This document shows, piece after piece, positions 9,254 through 17,086 of a DNA stretch of 64,000 nt. How positions within the stretch are numbered: the stretch's first letter is position 1; every line of letters starts with the position of its first letter. The translations under genes were made by a program, and so were the position numbers. The DNA is from JAABRB01 sp041617635 (lineage in GTDB: Bacteria; Pseudomonadota; Gammaproteobacteria; Burkholderiales; SG8-39). The DNA lies in assembly GCA_041617635.1 (NCBI GenBank), contig JBFJOO010000013.1:1-64000 (forward strand). The letters are read 5' to 3'. A model generated the notes under the pieces. The model saw nothing but the letters and a program-made list of their open reading frames with translations, was not told the origin of the DNA and did no database searches.

Positions 9254-9959
9254 TGCGCGGCCGAGAATCCTGGTCGTGGACGACGAACCGCAGATCCGCC
9301 GGTTCCTGCGCTTGGGCCTCGAGAGTCACGGTTACGCCGTCCTCGAGGCCGCGAACGCCGACAACGCCCTGCGCACCGCGGTCGCGGCGCAGCCGGAGCT
9401 GATCGTCCTCGACCTCGGCCTGCCGGATCGCGAGGGATTCGATGTGCTGGGTGCCCTGCGCGAGTGGTCACGCGTACCGGTGCTCGTGCTGTCTGTGCGG
9501 AGCCGGGAGGACGAGAAGGTTCGCGCGTTCGACCTCGGTGCCGACGACTATGTGGTCAAGCCGTTTGGCATGGCAGAGCTGCTCGCGCGCATCAAGGCCG
9601 CGCTGCGCCGCCGGGTCGAGCGCGAGGCGCCGAAGCCGATCTTCCGCGTCGGCGAGCTCGAAGTCGATCTGGTCCGCCGCCTGGTGCGCGTGAACAATGC
9701 GGACGTCCGGCTCTCGCGCATGCAGTACCGCCTGCTCCAGATCCTGGTGTCGAATGCGGGCAAGGTCGTCACCCATCACCAGCTGCTGCACGAAGTCTGG
9801 GGCGCGGTGCATCATGACGACGTCCAGTATCTGCGCGTATTCATCCGGAAGCTGCGCCGCCGCATCGAGGCCGATCCGGCGCGGCCGCAATATCTCCTGA
9901 CGGAGCTCGGCGTCGGCTATCGACTGCGCGCGCCGGATCAGCTCGGCAGTCCTCCGTGA
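9246..9959 (+). CDS. KdpE-like OmpR-family response regulator
   Basis: 237 residues. Receiver domain with acidic pocket VVDDEP, phospho-acceptor Asp in IVLDLGLPD, and Lys in VVKPFG; winged-helix DNA-binding domain from about 135 to the end (RLSRMQYRLLQILVSNAGKVVTHHQLL region). The ATG at 9246 lies eight bases inside the kinase gene, so the two are translationally coupled. The longer in-frame extension upstream is a shadow of the kinase. Target genes cannot be named; no kdpFABC operon is visible. Confidence 0.92.
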   Translation: MNDARPRILVVDDEPQIRRFLRLGLESHGYAVLEAANADNALRTAVAAQPELIVLDLGLPDREGFDVLGALREWSRVPVLVLSVRSREDEKVRAFDLGADDYVVKPFGMAELLARIKAALRRRVEREAPKPIFRVGELEVDLVRRLVRVNNADVRLSRMQYRLLQILVSNAGKVVTHHQLLHEVWGAVHHDDVQYLRVFIRKLRRRIEADPARPQYLLTELGVGYRLRAPDQLGSPP

Positions 9960-10017
9960 GCGCAACATCCGCGCGAGGCCGCTGGCTATCCGACTTCGCC
10001 GCGGCGCTCGGGCTGCG

Positions 10018-10164
10018 ACCTGGCTCTGGCTCGGCTACGGCTGCGCGGGCGGTTGGCTCTGGGCGAAGCGCGCGGTGGTGGCGGCGATGATCGTCTACCC
10101 CCACGAGGTGCCGGTGCTCTTCCTCTTCGCCGCGGTGATCCTCGTCGTCGTGAAACCGTTTTGA
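10018..10164 (+). pseudogene. Decayed partial duplicate of the hemJ 3' end
   Basis: Nearly identical to hemJ 6840-6921 and then to 6998-7061, with the intervening 76 bases of hemJ (27 codons, partly) replaced by five bases so the frame is kept. It reads TWLWLGYG, GGWLWAK, VVAAMIVY, then PHEVPVLFLF and ends VVVKPF-stop as hemJ does. Four of the six changed codons alter the amino acid (F to C, E to A, L to R, V to A). The N-terminal half with the conserved His is absent and there is no start codon context, so this is a remnant, not a gene. Confidence 0.85.
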
Positions 10165-10178
10165 TCCGTTCGTGACCC

Positions 10179-11810
10179 TCAGCGCTGCTTGACCTGCTTG
10201 AGGAGCGCGTTGCCTTTCACGGCCAGGCGGTTGTAGTCGCGGGTCAGCGCTTCGTACGCCGCGACGGCGCGATCCAGACCGCGCACGTCGCCGCTTTCCA
10301 GCTCCCCGATCTGATGCACCCGCGTGTTCACCATCTGGACCTGTAGTTCACGCAGATCCTTCGAGACCGCGAAGATCTGCGCAAGCGTCTCGCTCGCCCG
10401 GCGTCGCGCGAGATCCCGGTACGGAATCGTGGTGTCCGCAACGAGGCTGCGCGCCTTCGCAGCGTTCTCGCGCGCGACGGCGAGATTCCGGGCTTGGATG
10501 CCCTGCCCCGACCGGTCCAGGTACGCGATGCTTTCGTTGACGGTCTGGACGATGGACTCGAGATTGCGAATGACCGGGTTCAGCTCGAGCATGCGCTCGA
10601 GGAGCTGCTCGAGCTGCTGCTCGTTCACTACCGCATAGGCGCGCCCGCCCAGGGCCTCCGCGAGGCTCTGGAGCTCCGCCAGGTCCCGCGCCGTGATGCC
10701 CACCCCGACGATCTCGTATTCGGGCTTGATCTTGCGGTTCGCCAGTCGCTCCCGCACGATCTCCGCGCCCTGGCGCCTGAAACACTCGTCGGTGCCGCCG
10801 GTGATGATGAGCACGCTCTTGTTGACGCCTTCGAATCGGGCGGGATCGTCGAAATCGTAGGCCGCATTGATGACGGCATCGACGAGCGTTCGCTGGCCGC
10901 GTGTCTTCACCTGTTTCACGCTCTCGCGGATGATCGGACCATTGTTCAGGCTGAACCCGACGACGAGCTCGGAAGCCGTTCCATCGCATGCGCCGCCGAA
11001 GTGCCGGTACGCCAGGTTGTCGCGATCGGCGTGCTGGCGCCCGAGCACGCTCGTGAGCGCCCGCCTGGCGACGTCCAGCCGGGTGGTGTCGGTGAACGGG
11101 CTCTCCATGTCCGACGACCGGTCGAGGATGATCTGGGTGTTCTCCTGCACCTTGCCGTCGGCGACGACGCTGCCGGTCTCGACGCTCTTCGCCGCCCTGC
11201 CGATCGCCTCGCGGAGTCCCTCCGCCGTGGACGCGGTGTAGTAGCCTCCGCCGGCAAGATCCGCGATACGTCGCAGCACCATCGCCTCCTCCGGCTTCAG
11301 GATGTCGAAGCCGACCACGTGCACCGCGATGCCCCGCTGCGCGTGGAGTCGTTGCGCGACCTCGGCCGGATCTCGATTGCAGGTCTCCTTGCCGTCGGTC
11401 AGCAGAATGATCGCCTTCTCCCCGGCCGCGGCGGAGAGCTCGTCGGCCGCGGCCTCGAGCGCCGTCGCGATCGGCGTAGCCCCGCGGGTGCGGATGGCGC
11501 TGATCCCGGCGAGCAGCGCGGCGCGGTCCAGTGGCGCCAAGGCGACCACGCGCTCGATATCCTTGCAGTCGCGCTCGCGACGGCCTCCGTACACGTACAG
11601 GCCCGCGTTGATGCCGGTCGCCGGCAGGGTCTTGATCAGGTCTTGCAGCGCGTCGCGCACCGCGTCGAAGCGGGTCTGGCCTTCAAGAGCCGTGCGCATC
11701 GACGCGGAAGCGTCGATCACGAACACGACGTTCTTCGCGCCCCAGGTCGGCGGCGCGAGAAGCAGGGAAAGCAGGAGCAGCGGTACTGCGACTGGAATCC
11801 TGGTGGTCAT
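10179..11810 (-). CDS. Exported protein with two von Willebrand factor A domains
   Basis: 543 residues. Signal peptide at 1-24 (hydrophobic core PLLLLSLLL, cleavage after TWG or GA). First VWA domain, about 25-200: MIDAS motif DASAS, distal Thr in RGATP, and Asp in LLTDGKE. Second VWA-like domain, about 225-400, has a degenerate MIDAS (DRSSD) with IITGGTDE. The C-terminal 140 residues are helical and probably coiled-coil (NAAKARSLVADT, QTVNESIAYL). ATG preceded by AAAGGAGG. Likely periplasmic, metal-dependent adhesion or scaffold role. It is the last gene of a four-gene minus-strand block (16038 to 10179), 104 bases after the TIR-SUMF gene. Confidence 0.85.
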   Translation of the reverse strand: MTTRIPVAVPLLLLSLLLAPPTWGAKNVVFVIDASASMRTALEGQTRFDAVRDALQDLIKTLPATGINAGLYVYGGRRERDCKDIERVVALAPLDRAALLAGISAIRTRGATPIATALEAAADELSAAAGEKAIILLTDGKETCNRDPAEVAQRLHAQRGIAVHVVGFDILKPEEAMVLRRIADLAGGGYYTASTAEGLREAIGRAAKSVETGSVVADGKVQENTQIILDRSSDMESPFTDTTRLDVARRALTSVLGRQHADRDNLAYRHFGGACDGTASELVVGFSLNNGPIIRESVKQVKTRGQRTLVDAVINAAYDFDDPARFEGVNKSVLIITGGTDECFRRQGAEIVRERLANRKIKPEYEIVGVGITARDLAELQSLAEALGGRAYAVVNEQQLEQLLERMLELNPVIRNLESIVQTVNESIAYLDRSGQGIQARNLAVARENAAKARSLVADTTIPYRDLARRRASETLAQIFAVSKDLRELQVQMVNTRVHQIGELESGDVRGLDRAVAAYEALTRDYNRLAVKGNALLKQVKQR

Positions 11811-11914
11811 GAGGCGACCTCCTTTTCTGCAGATTGCAGTCCGCGAAGCGGCACGACGCGCGGATCATGCGGGCCAATGGGCGGCGCGCTTCGCGTCGAC
11901 ACTAGCCCAACTAC

Positions 11915-13234
11915 TCAGTCGCGGATCTCTTTCGCGCAGCGAAAGCCGATGGTATCTCTCCTGGTCTCGGGGGTGGCTGCGTACCGGTAGGCGGCCCTCA
12001 GCTCGGAAGCGTCGGAGCTCCAGTCGCCGCCGCGGACGGCGCGCATCGCGGGCGAACCCGCCGCCGATCCGTTGAAGGGATTCGCGCCCGCGGGACGCGT
12101 GTAGAAATCGCGGTCGTACCAGTCCCGTACCCACTCCGCGACGTTCCCCGCGAGATCGTACACGCCGTGGGCGCTGCGGCCCGCCGCGTAGGCGCCGACC
12201 GGCGCGCGCTCGGAATGCCGGTCGTCCTGCGACTTGTCGCGCCATTCTTTTGCGCAGTTCTGGTCGCAGAAATTGGCGCGCGTGCCGCCGGGCGGGTCGT
12301 CGCCCCACGGGTAACGGCGCTTGCCTCCGCCGCGGGCGGCCATTTCCCACTGTGCCTCGCTGGGCAGGACCTTCCCATGATGCCGGCAGTACGCGTCCGC
12401 CTCCTGCCACGTGACTCCGATGACCGGGTAGTCCGGATTCTTGGCCGGCGCCGACTGCGGAGTGCCGGGGGTTGCCGCTTTCGCGAACCGGTGGAAATCG
12501 GCTTCCGTCACTTCGTGCCGGTCGATGTAGAACGCATCCAGCGCCACCTCGTGGTCGGGACGCATCGGCTCCATCCAGGTCGGAGACAGCGTGGGATGGG
12601 CCTTTAACGCGCTCGCGTACGCGTCCCTGACTTCCTCCGCAGTGCTCCCCATCGTGAACTTGCCGCCCGGGATCAGCACCATGCCGGTCGGCGCGGCATC
12701 GTGGAGGATCCGGTACGCAGAGATTCCACCCGCCACCAGCACCAGCCCGAGCACCGCCGCGATCGCATAGCGCGTCGCCAGGCGCAGACGCCGGAACCGC
12801 GCCCACCATCCGCGCTCGACGACGGGTTCCGGGGGCGGCTGCTCGAGCCGCACCGCGATCGACTCGAGGAGCTCCTGAAAGCCGGGATGGCTCAGTTCCC
12901 CGGACCAGTTCACGAGCGAGGCGGACTTGATGCGCTCGAACGGCATCGGCGGATCGACGGCGTCGATCTTCACCGGAATCAGGACGCTGCGCATGCGTCC
13001 CTGCTCCGCCTCCGAGAGGACCCAGTCGCTCTCGAGCGCCGCTCGCGACCAGACGACGACGACGCAGCGGGCCGTGCCGAGCTCCCTGCGAATCTCGGCA
13101 TCGATTCGCCGCCCCGGCCCGATCTCCCGATCCCACCATATTGACCAGCCCGGCTGGTGCTTCTCGAGCGTTGCGACGAGCCGCTCGACCCAGCGCCGGT
13201 CCTTGCTCGAGTAGCTGACGAAGATGTCGCTCAT
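11915..13234 (-). CDS. TIR domain - transmembrane - SUMF/FGE-like domain fusion protein
   Basis: 439 residues. TIR domain at about 3-130: opens with IFVSYSSKD and carries the WxxxE element S-D-W-V-L-S-E (Glu75), the position of the catalytic Glu in NAD-cleaving TIR proteins. One membrane helix follows at about 154-174. A formylglycine-generating-enzyme-like (SUMF/FGE-sulfatase) domain fills 183-437: MVLIPGGKFTMGS, VTWQEADAYC, LPSEAQWE, YPWGDD, GNVAEWV, and the end IGFRCAKE. The cysteine pair that performs catalysis in true FGE is missing (the region reads SSDASELRAAYRYAA), so it is probably not an active FGE. The TIR domain would be cytoplasmic and the SUMF domain periplasmic, or both cytoplasmic if the helix is a tail anchor (inference). 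Confidence 0.88.
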   Translation of the reverse strand: MSDIFVSYSSKDRRWVERLVATLEKHQPGWSIWWDREIGPGRRIDAEIRRELGTARCVVVVWSRAALESDWVLSEAEQGRMRSVLIPVKIDAVDPPMPFERIKSASLVNWSGELSHPGFQELLESIAVRLEQPPPEPVVERGWWARFRRLRLATRYAIAAVLGLVLVAGGISAYRILHDAAPTGMVLIPGGKFTMGSTAEEVRDAYASALKAHPTLSPTWMEPMRPDHEVALDAFYIDRHEVTEADFHRFAKAATPGTPQSAPAKNPDYPVIGVTWQEADAYCRHHGKVLPSEAQWEMAARGGGKRRYPWGDDPPGGTRANFCDQNCAKEWRDKSQDDRHSERAPVGAYAAGRSAHGVYDLAGNVAEWVRDWYDRDFYTRPAGANPFNGSAAGSPAMRAVRGGDWSSDASELRAAYRYAATPETRRDTIGFRCAKEIRD

Positions 13235-13302
13235 CGGGACCGCCGGTAGCCTCGCGACGTTATCGTGAAGCCTTTCTCACGGAGCATTCCTCGCGCGCGG
13301 CA

Positions 13303-14571
13303 TCACGGCGTCTGATCGGCATGCACCGCGGTCGCCGGATACTCGGGACGGATGTCGAATCGCAGCAGGCGTTGGGCGGTGCGCAACGCGCTTTCCGCAT
13401 CCTCGGGGCGGTTCGCGCGCGCGAAAATGAATCCGAGATAGCTTGCCCCGTCGGGCGGTGGCGCGACGATCTGGCCGACGTGGGCCGCGATGGTCACGCC
13501 CGTGACGCCCGGCACCGACTGCGCCGCAGTAAGGCCCTCGATCCCGAGATAGATGCCGCGTCGTGGAACGGGGATCATCATCACCCCCGTCGCATCGTTC
13601 GCCCCATCCGCGCCTTGCACGGGGCGCGCCTCGCCAATCGCCTGGCGCAGGATCAGCTCCTCCAGCGTCATGCCCAGGGTGTGCGTGAGCATCCGCCCGC
13701 ACAGCCCGCCAATCGAGCGCGGCGCGACTTCCAGCATCCAGATCCCCCGGTCGTTGATGCGCATTTCGGCGTGGATCGACCCGGTCACCAACCCGGCGGC
13801 GCCGCACGCCCGCGCCACTTCCCGATGGATGCGGTGCTGACTCTCGTGCGGCAAGCGGGACGGCGTGACGTAGATGGTCTCCTCGAAATAGGGCCCGTCG
13901 AGGGGATCGGGTTTGTCGAACAGGGCGAGGACGTTCAGGCGCCCGCGCTCCAGTGTGCCCTCCAGCGCGTACTCGCGACCCGGAACGAACTCCTCGATGA
14001 CGAGGCCCAGTTCCCGGGCGTCGCGGTCGGCCCGCGACTGGATCGCACGCACCCAGTTCACGGCCCGCACGAGCGCGTCCGAATCATCGGCGCGGATCAC
14101 GCCGCGGCTGGCCGACAATCGGCGCGCCTTCACCACCACGGGAAACTGCAATCCATCCAATGGTGTGCGTGGATCCGCTCCGGTCGGCAGATGCCGGAAT
14201 CCGGGGCACGGCAAATCGTGCTTTCGCAGCAGTTGTCGGAACGCGAGCTTGTCGCGCACCTGCCGCACTGCGTGGACGGCGTTTCCCGGCAGGCCGAGAC
14301 GCTCCGTCAGCAGCGCCGCGAGCTCCACACCCGAATCATCGACCGCGAGCACGGCATCGGCGCGGCCGTCGATCTCCCGCAGCACGGTGTCTGCCGCCTG
14401 CTCGGGCCGGTCGAAGTGGAGCGCCATGATAGGCGGCAGGCCCCAGGAGGGGGCGAGCTGGTGACAGTAGTCGGCCGCAGCCACGATCGCCACGCCCAGC
14501 TTCCGCGCGGCGGCGAGAAAATCGTCGTTGCGGTAGCTCGACGTCGGCAGCAGCAACAAGACGCGCTTCAC
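13303..14571 (-). CDS. ATP-grasp domain ligase
   Basis: 422 residues. N-terminal pre-ATP-grasp Rossmann part, then an ATP-grasp core: FPVVVKARRLSASRG is the lysine-bearing nucleotide strand, VIEEFVPGREYALEG the second ATP strand, and MRINDRGIWMLEVAPRSIGG holds the Mg-binding Glu and the conserved Asn-like position. Family members join a carboxylate, activated as an acyl phosphate, to an amine, as in L-amino acid ligases. The gene begins nine bases after the radical SAM gene on the same strand, which says the two are expressed and probably work together on one small molecule or peptide. Substrate unknown. Confidence 0.85.
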   Translation of the reverse strand: MKRVLLLLPTSSYRNDDFLAAARKLGVAIVAAADYCHQLAPSWGLPPIMALHFDRPEQAADTVLREIDGRADAVLAVDDSGVELAALLTERLGLPGNAVHAVRQVRDKLAFRQLLRKHDLPCPGFRHLPTGADPRTPLDGLQFPVVVKARRLSASRGVIRADDSDALVRAVNWVRAIQSRADRDARELGLVIEEFVPGREYALEGTLERGRLNVLALFDKPDPLDGPYFEETIYVTPSRLPHESQHRIHREVARACGAAGLVTGSIHAEMRINDRGIWMLEVAPRSIGGLCGRMLTHTLGMTLEELILRQAIGEARPVQGADGANDATGVMMIPVPRRGIYLGIEGLTAAQSVPGVTGVTIAAHVGQIVAPPPDGASYLGFIFARANRPEDAESALRTAQRLLRFDIRPEYPATAVHADQTP

Positions 14572-14580
14572 GGTTTCGAC

Positions 14581-16038
14581 TCAGAAAGATTGCAGCTGCG
14601 ATTGGGTGGGCTCCGCGCAGCAGTACCACGGCTCCGACAATCTCGGGATCGGCGACCCAAGATCCGCGGCGAGCTCCGGCGCCTCGCGCCCGGCCACCGC
14701 GTGCGCCGCGCGCCAGATGGCTGCGAAAGCATCGCGGCGCGCGAGCCCCTCTTGTTCGCTGCGCGCCACGCTTTCCTGCAATGCCTGCTGCAGACGGTCC
14801 ACCCGCGGATCGGAATGGCGCCACCGATAGCCGAGAAGCTCGGGATCGAAAGCCACCAGCTTCTCCCCGAAGCCGGGCAGCTGCAGGAGGTAGGAACCCT
14901 CCGGCACGAGCAGCCGGATGGTGAGCTGCACCGGAGGAACGCTTTCCACGAGCTCGAGCATGACGAGCCGCTCCAGCAAGGCGATGTAGCCCTCCAGCGT
15001 CGTCCACGGCGTGAACGCGACGAAGGTCGGGGCAAGCGCGATGCCGGCTGCGCGGGCGAGCGCCACCGCCCGGTCGAAGTCGCGACTGGTGTGGTTCTTC
15101 GCGAGGAGGCGCAGGACGTCGTCGTCCACCGCCTCCACCGCAGTGGTGATGAACAGGCACCCGCAGCGTCGCAATTCGGGCAGGAGATCGGCGTGATCGA
15201 TGAGGTGCTGGACCTTGATGGTCGCGTCGAACGTGACCTCGGGAAACGCATCGTTCAAAGCGCGAACCAGCTTGAGCGCATGGGTGGGACCGTTGAAGAA
15301 ATCCGGGTCGCCGAAGGAAATATGGGTGGCCCCTTCGCTCACCTGCTGCGCGATGTCCTGCATCACGACGTCCGCCGGGACGATCCGGAACTTCCCCTGG
15401 TACACGGGAACCACCGGGCAATGGCGGCACAAGTGCTTGCAGCCGCGGCTGCCCTCGGCGAATCCGACCATGCGCGTCGATCCGCCCGGCAGCACGAGAT
15501 GGGCATAGCGCGAGAGCTTTGGCAGGACGCTGCGGTCCGGCACCGCGAAGTGAACCTTCCCCAGACTGATGACCGGCTCGCTCTGGGTCGTTGCCGCTTC
15601 GCCGGCGCGGAGTCGCTCGCACAGGGAAAGCAGCGCCGGCTCCAGTTCGCCGCCGAGCACCGTGCTCACGCCCAGCGCCCGCAGCCGTGCCTCGTTCATG
15701 GGCGCATAGAGCCCGTAGACGCAGATGTGCGCGCCCGGCGCGAGCCGCCGGATGCGCGGCAACGCCTCGATCGCAATGCGCGTGGCCGTGTGCATCCCGA
15801 CATAGATCGCCACCAGGCGCGCGCCACGCAGGGTTTCGGGATCGAGCTTCTGCAGTGAGAGATCGAGACAAGTCACCGCGAACTCCGCGCGCTTCAGCCA
15901 CGCAGCAGGTTCCGCCAATGCGAACGGCTGCCGTCCCAGCTCGTACGGATTGATGAGAACGACCCGGAACGAATCGTTCGCCGTGGCCGGGCGCGGACCG
16001 ACGCGGGACAACGTTGCTGGGGAAAGCGGCTTGTTCAT
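14581..16038 (-). CDS. B12-binding radical SAM protein with CCAEP tail
   Basis: 485 residues. An N-terminal cobalamin-binding-like Rossmann domain (about 24-145; starts VVLINPYELGRQPF) is followed by a radical SAM barrel with the cluster motif C200-x3-C204-x2-C207 (SRGCKHLCRHC). Near the C-terminus residues 473-477 read CCAEP. This tail and the PYELGRQPF opening mark the CUAEP/CCAEP-tail radical SAM (seleno)protein family, in which some members have selenocysteine at the second position; here both codons are TGC. The reaction is not known for the family. It heads the block with the ATP-grasp ligase nine bases downstream. Confidence 0.88.
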   Translation of the reverse strand: MNKPLSPATLSRVGPRPATANDSFRVVLINPYELGRQPFALAEPAAWLKRAEFAVTCLDLSLQKLDPETLRGARLVAIYVGMHTATRIAIEALPRIRRLAPGAHICVYGLYAPMNEARLRALGVSTVLGGELEPALLSLCERLRAGEAATTQSEPVISLGKVHFAVPDRSVLPKLSRYAHLVLPGGSTRMVGFAEGSRGCKHLCRHCPVVPVYQGKFRIVPADVVMQDIAQQVSEGATHISFGDPDFFNGPTHALKLVRALNDAFPEVTFDATIKVQHLIDHADLLPELRRCGCLFITTAVEAVDDDVLRLLAKNHTSRDFDRAVALARAAGIALAPTFVAFTPWTTLEGYIALLERLVMLELVESVPPVQLTIRLLVPEGSYLLQLPGFGEKLVAFDPELLGYRWRHSDPRVDRLQQALQESVARSEQEGLARRDAFAAIWRAAHAVAGREAPELAADLGSPIPRLSEPWYCCAEPTQSQLQSF

Positions 16039-16102
16039 ACCCGGTCGTGCGCAGCGCCCGCGTGACGGCTGGCGCTATGAAAAGTGGCGCGCGGCGCTCC
16101 GG

Positions 16103-16504
16103 CTACTTCGATTTCGGGCGCTGCGCGTACGGCGCGGGGCCCGGCTCGCGACTCGCCTTGGCCTCCGCCAGGCGCTTGAGATAGGTGCGCCACATCTCCT
16201 CCTGGTGCAGGCCGTATTCGTACAGCAAATCCCAGGAGTAGATGCCGGTGTCGTGGCCGTCCGAGAAGGTGAGCTGGATCGCATAGCTCCCGACCGGCTC
16301 GATCTGGGTGATCTCGACGCTTCGCTTCCCGGCCTGCAAGACCTCCTGCCCCGGCCCATGGCCACGCACTTCGGCAGACGGCGAATAGACCCGCAAGAAC
16401 TCGCACGGCAGCGTGAAGGTCTTGCCGTCCGCGAACGAGATCTCCAGCACCCGCGACTTCTGGTGCAGCTTGATGTCGGTAGGTTGGGGCGTTTCGGTAT
16501 CCAT
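16103..16504 (-). CDS. DUF971 (GBBH-like N-terminal domain) protein
   Basis: 133 residues. Resembles the DUF971 family, the N-terminal domain found alone in many proteobacteria and fused to gamma-butyrobetaine hydroxylase in eukaryotes: LHQKSRVLEISFADG, LPCEFLRVYSPSAEV and the Trp/Asp-containing DGHDTGIYSWDLLYEYG are its recognisable segments, including the HxxGIYSWxxL core. Function is unproven; a link with iron-sulfur protein assembly (Mrp/ApbC fusions) has been noted in the family. ATG at 16504 is preferred over a TTG four codons upstream. Confidence 0.88.
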   Translation of the reverse strand: MDTETPQPTDIKLHQKSRVLEISFADGKTFTLPCEFLRVYSPSAEVRGHGPGQEVLQAGKRSVEITQIEPVGSYAIQLTFSDGHDTGIYSWDLLYEYGLHQEEMWRTYLKRLAEAKASREPGPAPYAQRPKSK

Positions 16505-16579
16505 GCTTCCGTCCAACGGTGCTCGCGCGGCGCGCGGGTGGGTCGCTCGCCGCTATACGCGCTTCACGACCGCGCGCGA

Positions 16580-16858
16580 CTACTTTTTCTGGGTGGGCGG
16601 GACATAGCCCGAGGCAACGTCGGCGCCCCCGCCGAAGAAATACTTCTCCGTCTGCTGCATGAGGTAGTCGCGCGCCTTCTTGTCGGCGAGGTTGAGCTGG
16701 TTCTCGTTCACCAGCATCTTCTGGTGCTCGAGCCACTGCTTCCAGGACTCCTTCGACACGTTCTCGTAGAGCCGCTTGCCGAGCTCGCCGGGCAGCGGCG
16801 GAAAGTCGAGCGCTTCGGCCTCGCGCCCGAGCTTGATGCACTTGACCATGCGCGCCAT
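16580..16858 (-). CDS. yggX: Fe(II)-trafficking / oxidative damage protection protein
   Basis: 92 residues, the usual size of YggX. It starts MARMVKCIKLG with the conserved Cys7-type position and contains EALDFPPLPGELG, SWKQWLEHQKMLVNE and YFFGG typical of the family. YggX is a small cytoplasmic protein that protects labile iron-sulfur clusters from oxidants. The start at 16858 is chosen over one five codons upstream because it matches the family N-terminus. It lies 75 bases before the DUF971 gene on the same strand. Confidence 0.95.
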   Translation of the reverse strand: MARMVKCIKLGREAEALDFPPLPGELGKRLYENVSKESWKQWLEHQKMLVNENQLNLADKKARDYLMQQTEKYFFGGGADVASGYVPPTQKK

Positions 16859-17086
16859 GTTTGGACTCCACAAGATCCCACGACCTCAATCGCCGCATTC
16901 CGCAGTCGTTGCGGTTACGACATCTCGTCTACCCAGTATAGCAACGCGCTTCCTGAACCACCTAGCAGCTAGGGCGCGATCACCCTTCCTGCAAGCAGGG
17001 GAAAGGCGCGACACGCCGGCCCTCGCTTGAACATCGTGAGTGCCCAGCGCACACTCTGCCCACGGGCCCAACGGTCAGGACACGTC
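16859..17086. other. Divergent intergenic region between yggX and the 2OG oxygenase
   Basis: 228 bases separating genes transcribed away from each other. It holds both promoters by inference. It contains the relatively AT-rich ACCCAGTATAGCAACG around 16930-16945 and no obvious repeat. Nothing coding is supported here. Confidence 0.4.

Noticed and set aside
13321..15858. Long plus-strand open frame opposite the ATP-grasp and radical SAM genes
   Set aside because: It is antisense to two genes with clear catalytic motifs and reads as low-complexity Arg-rich protein with no recognisable domain.
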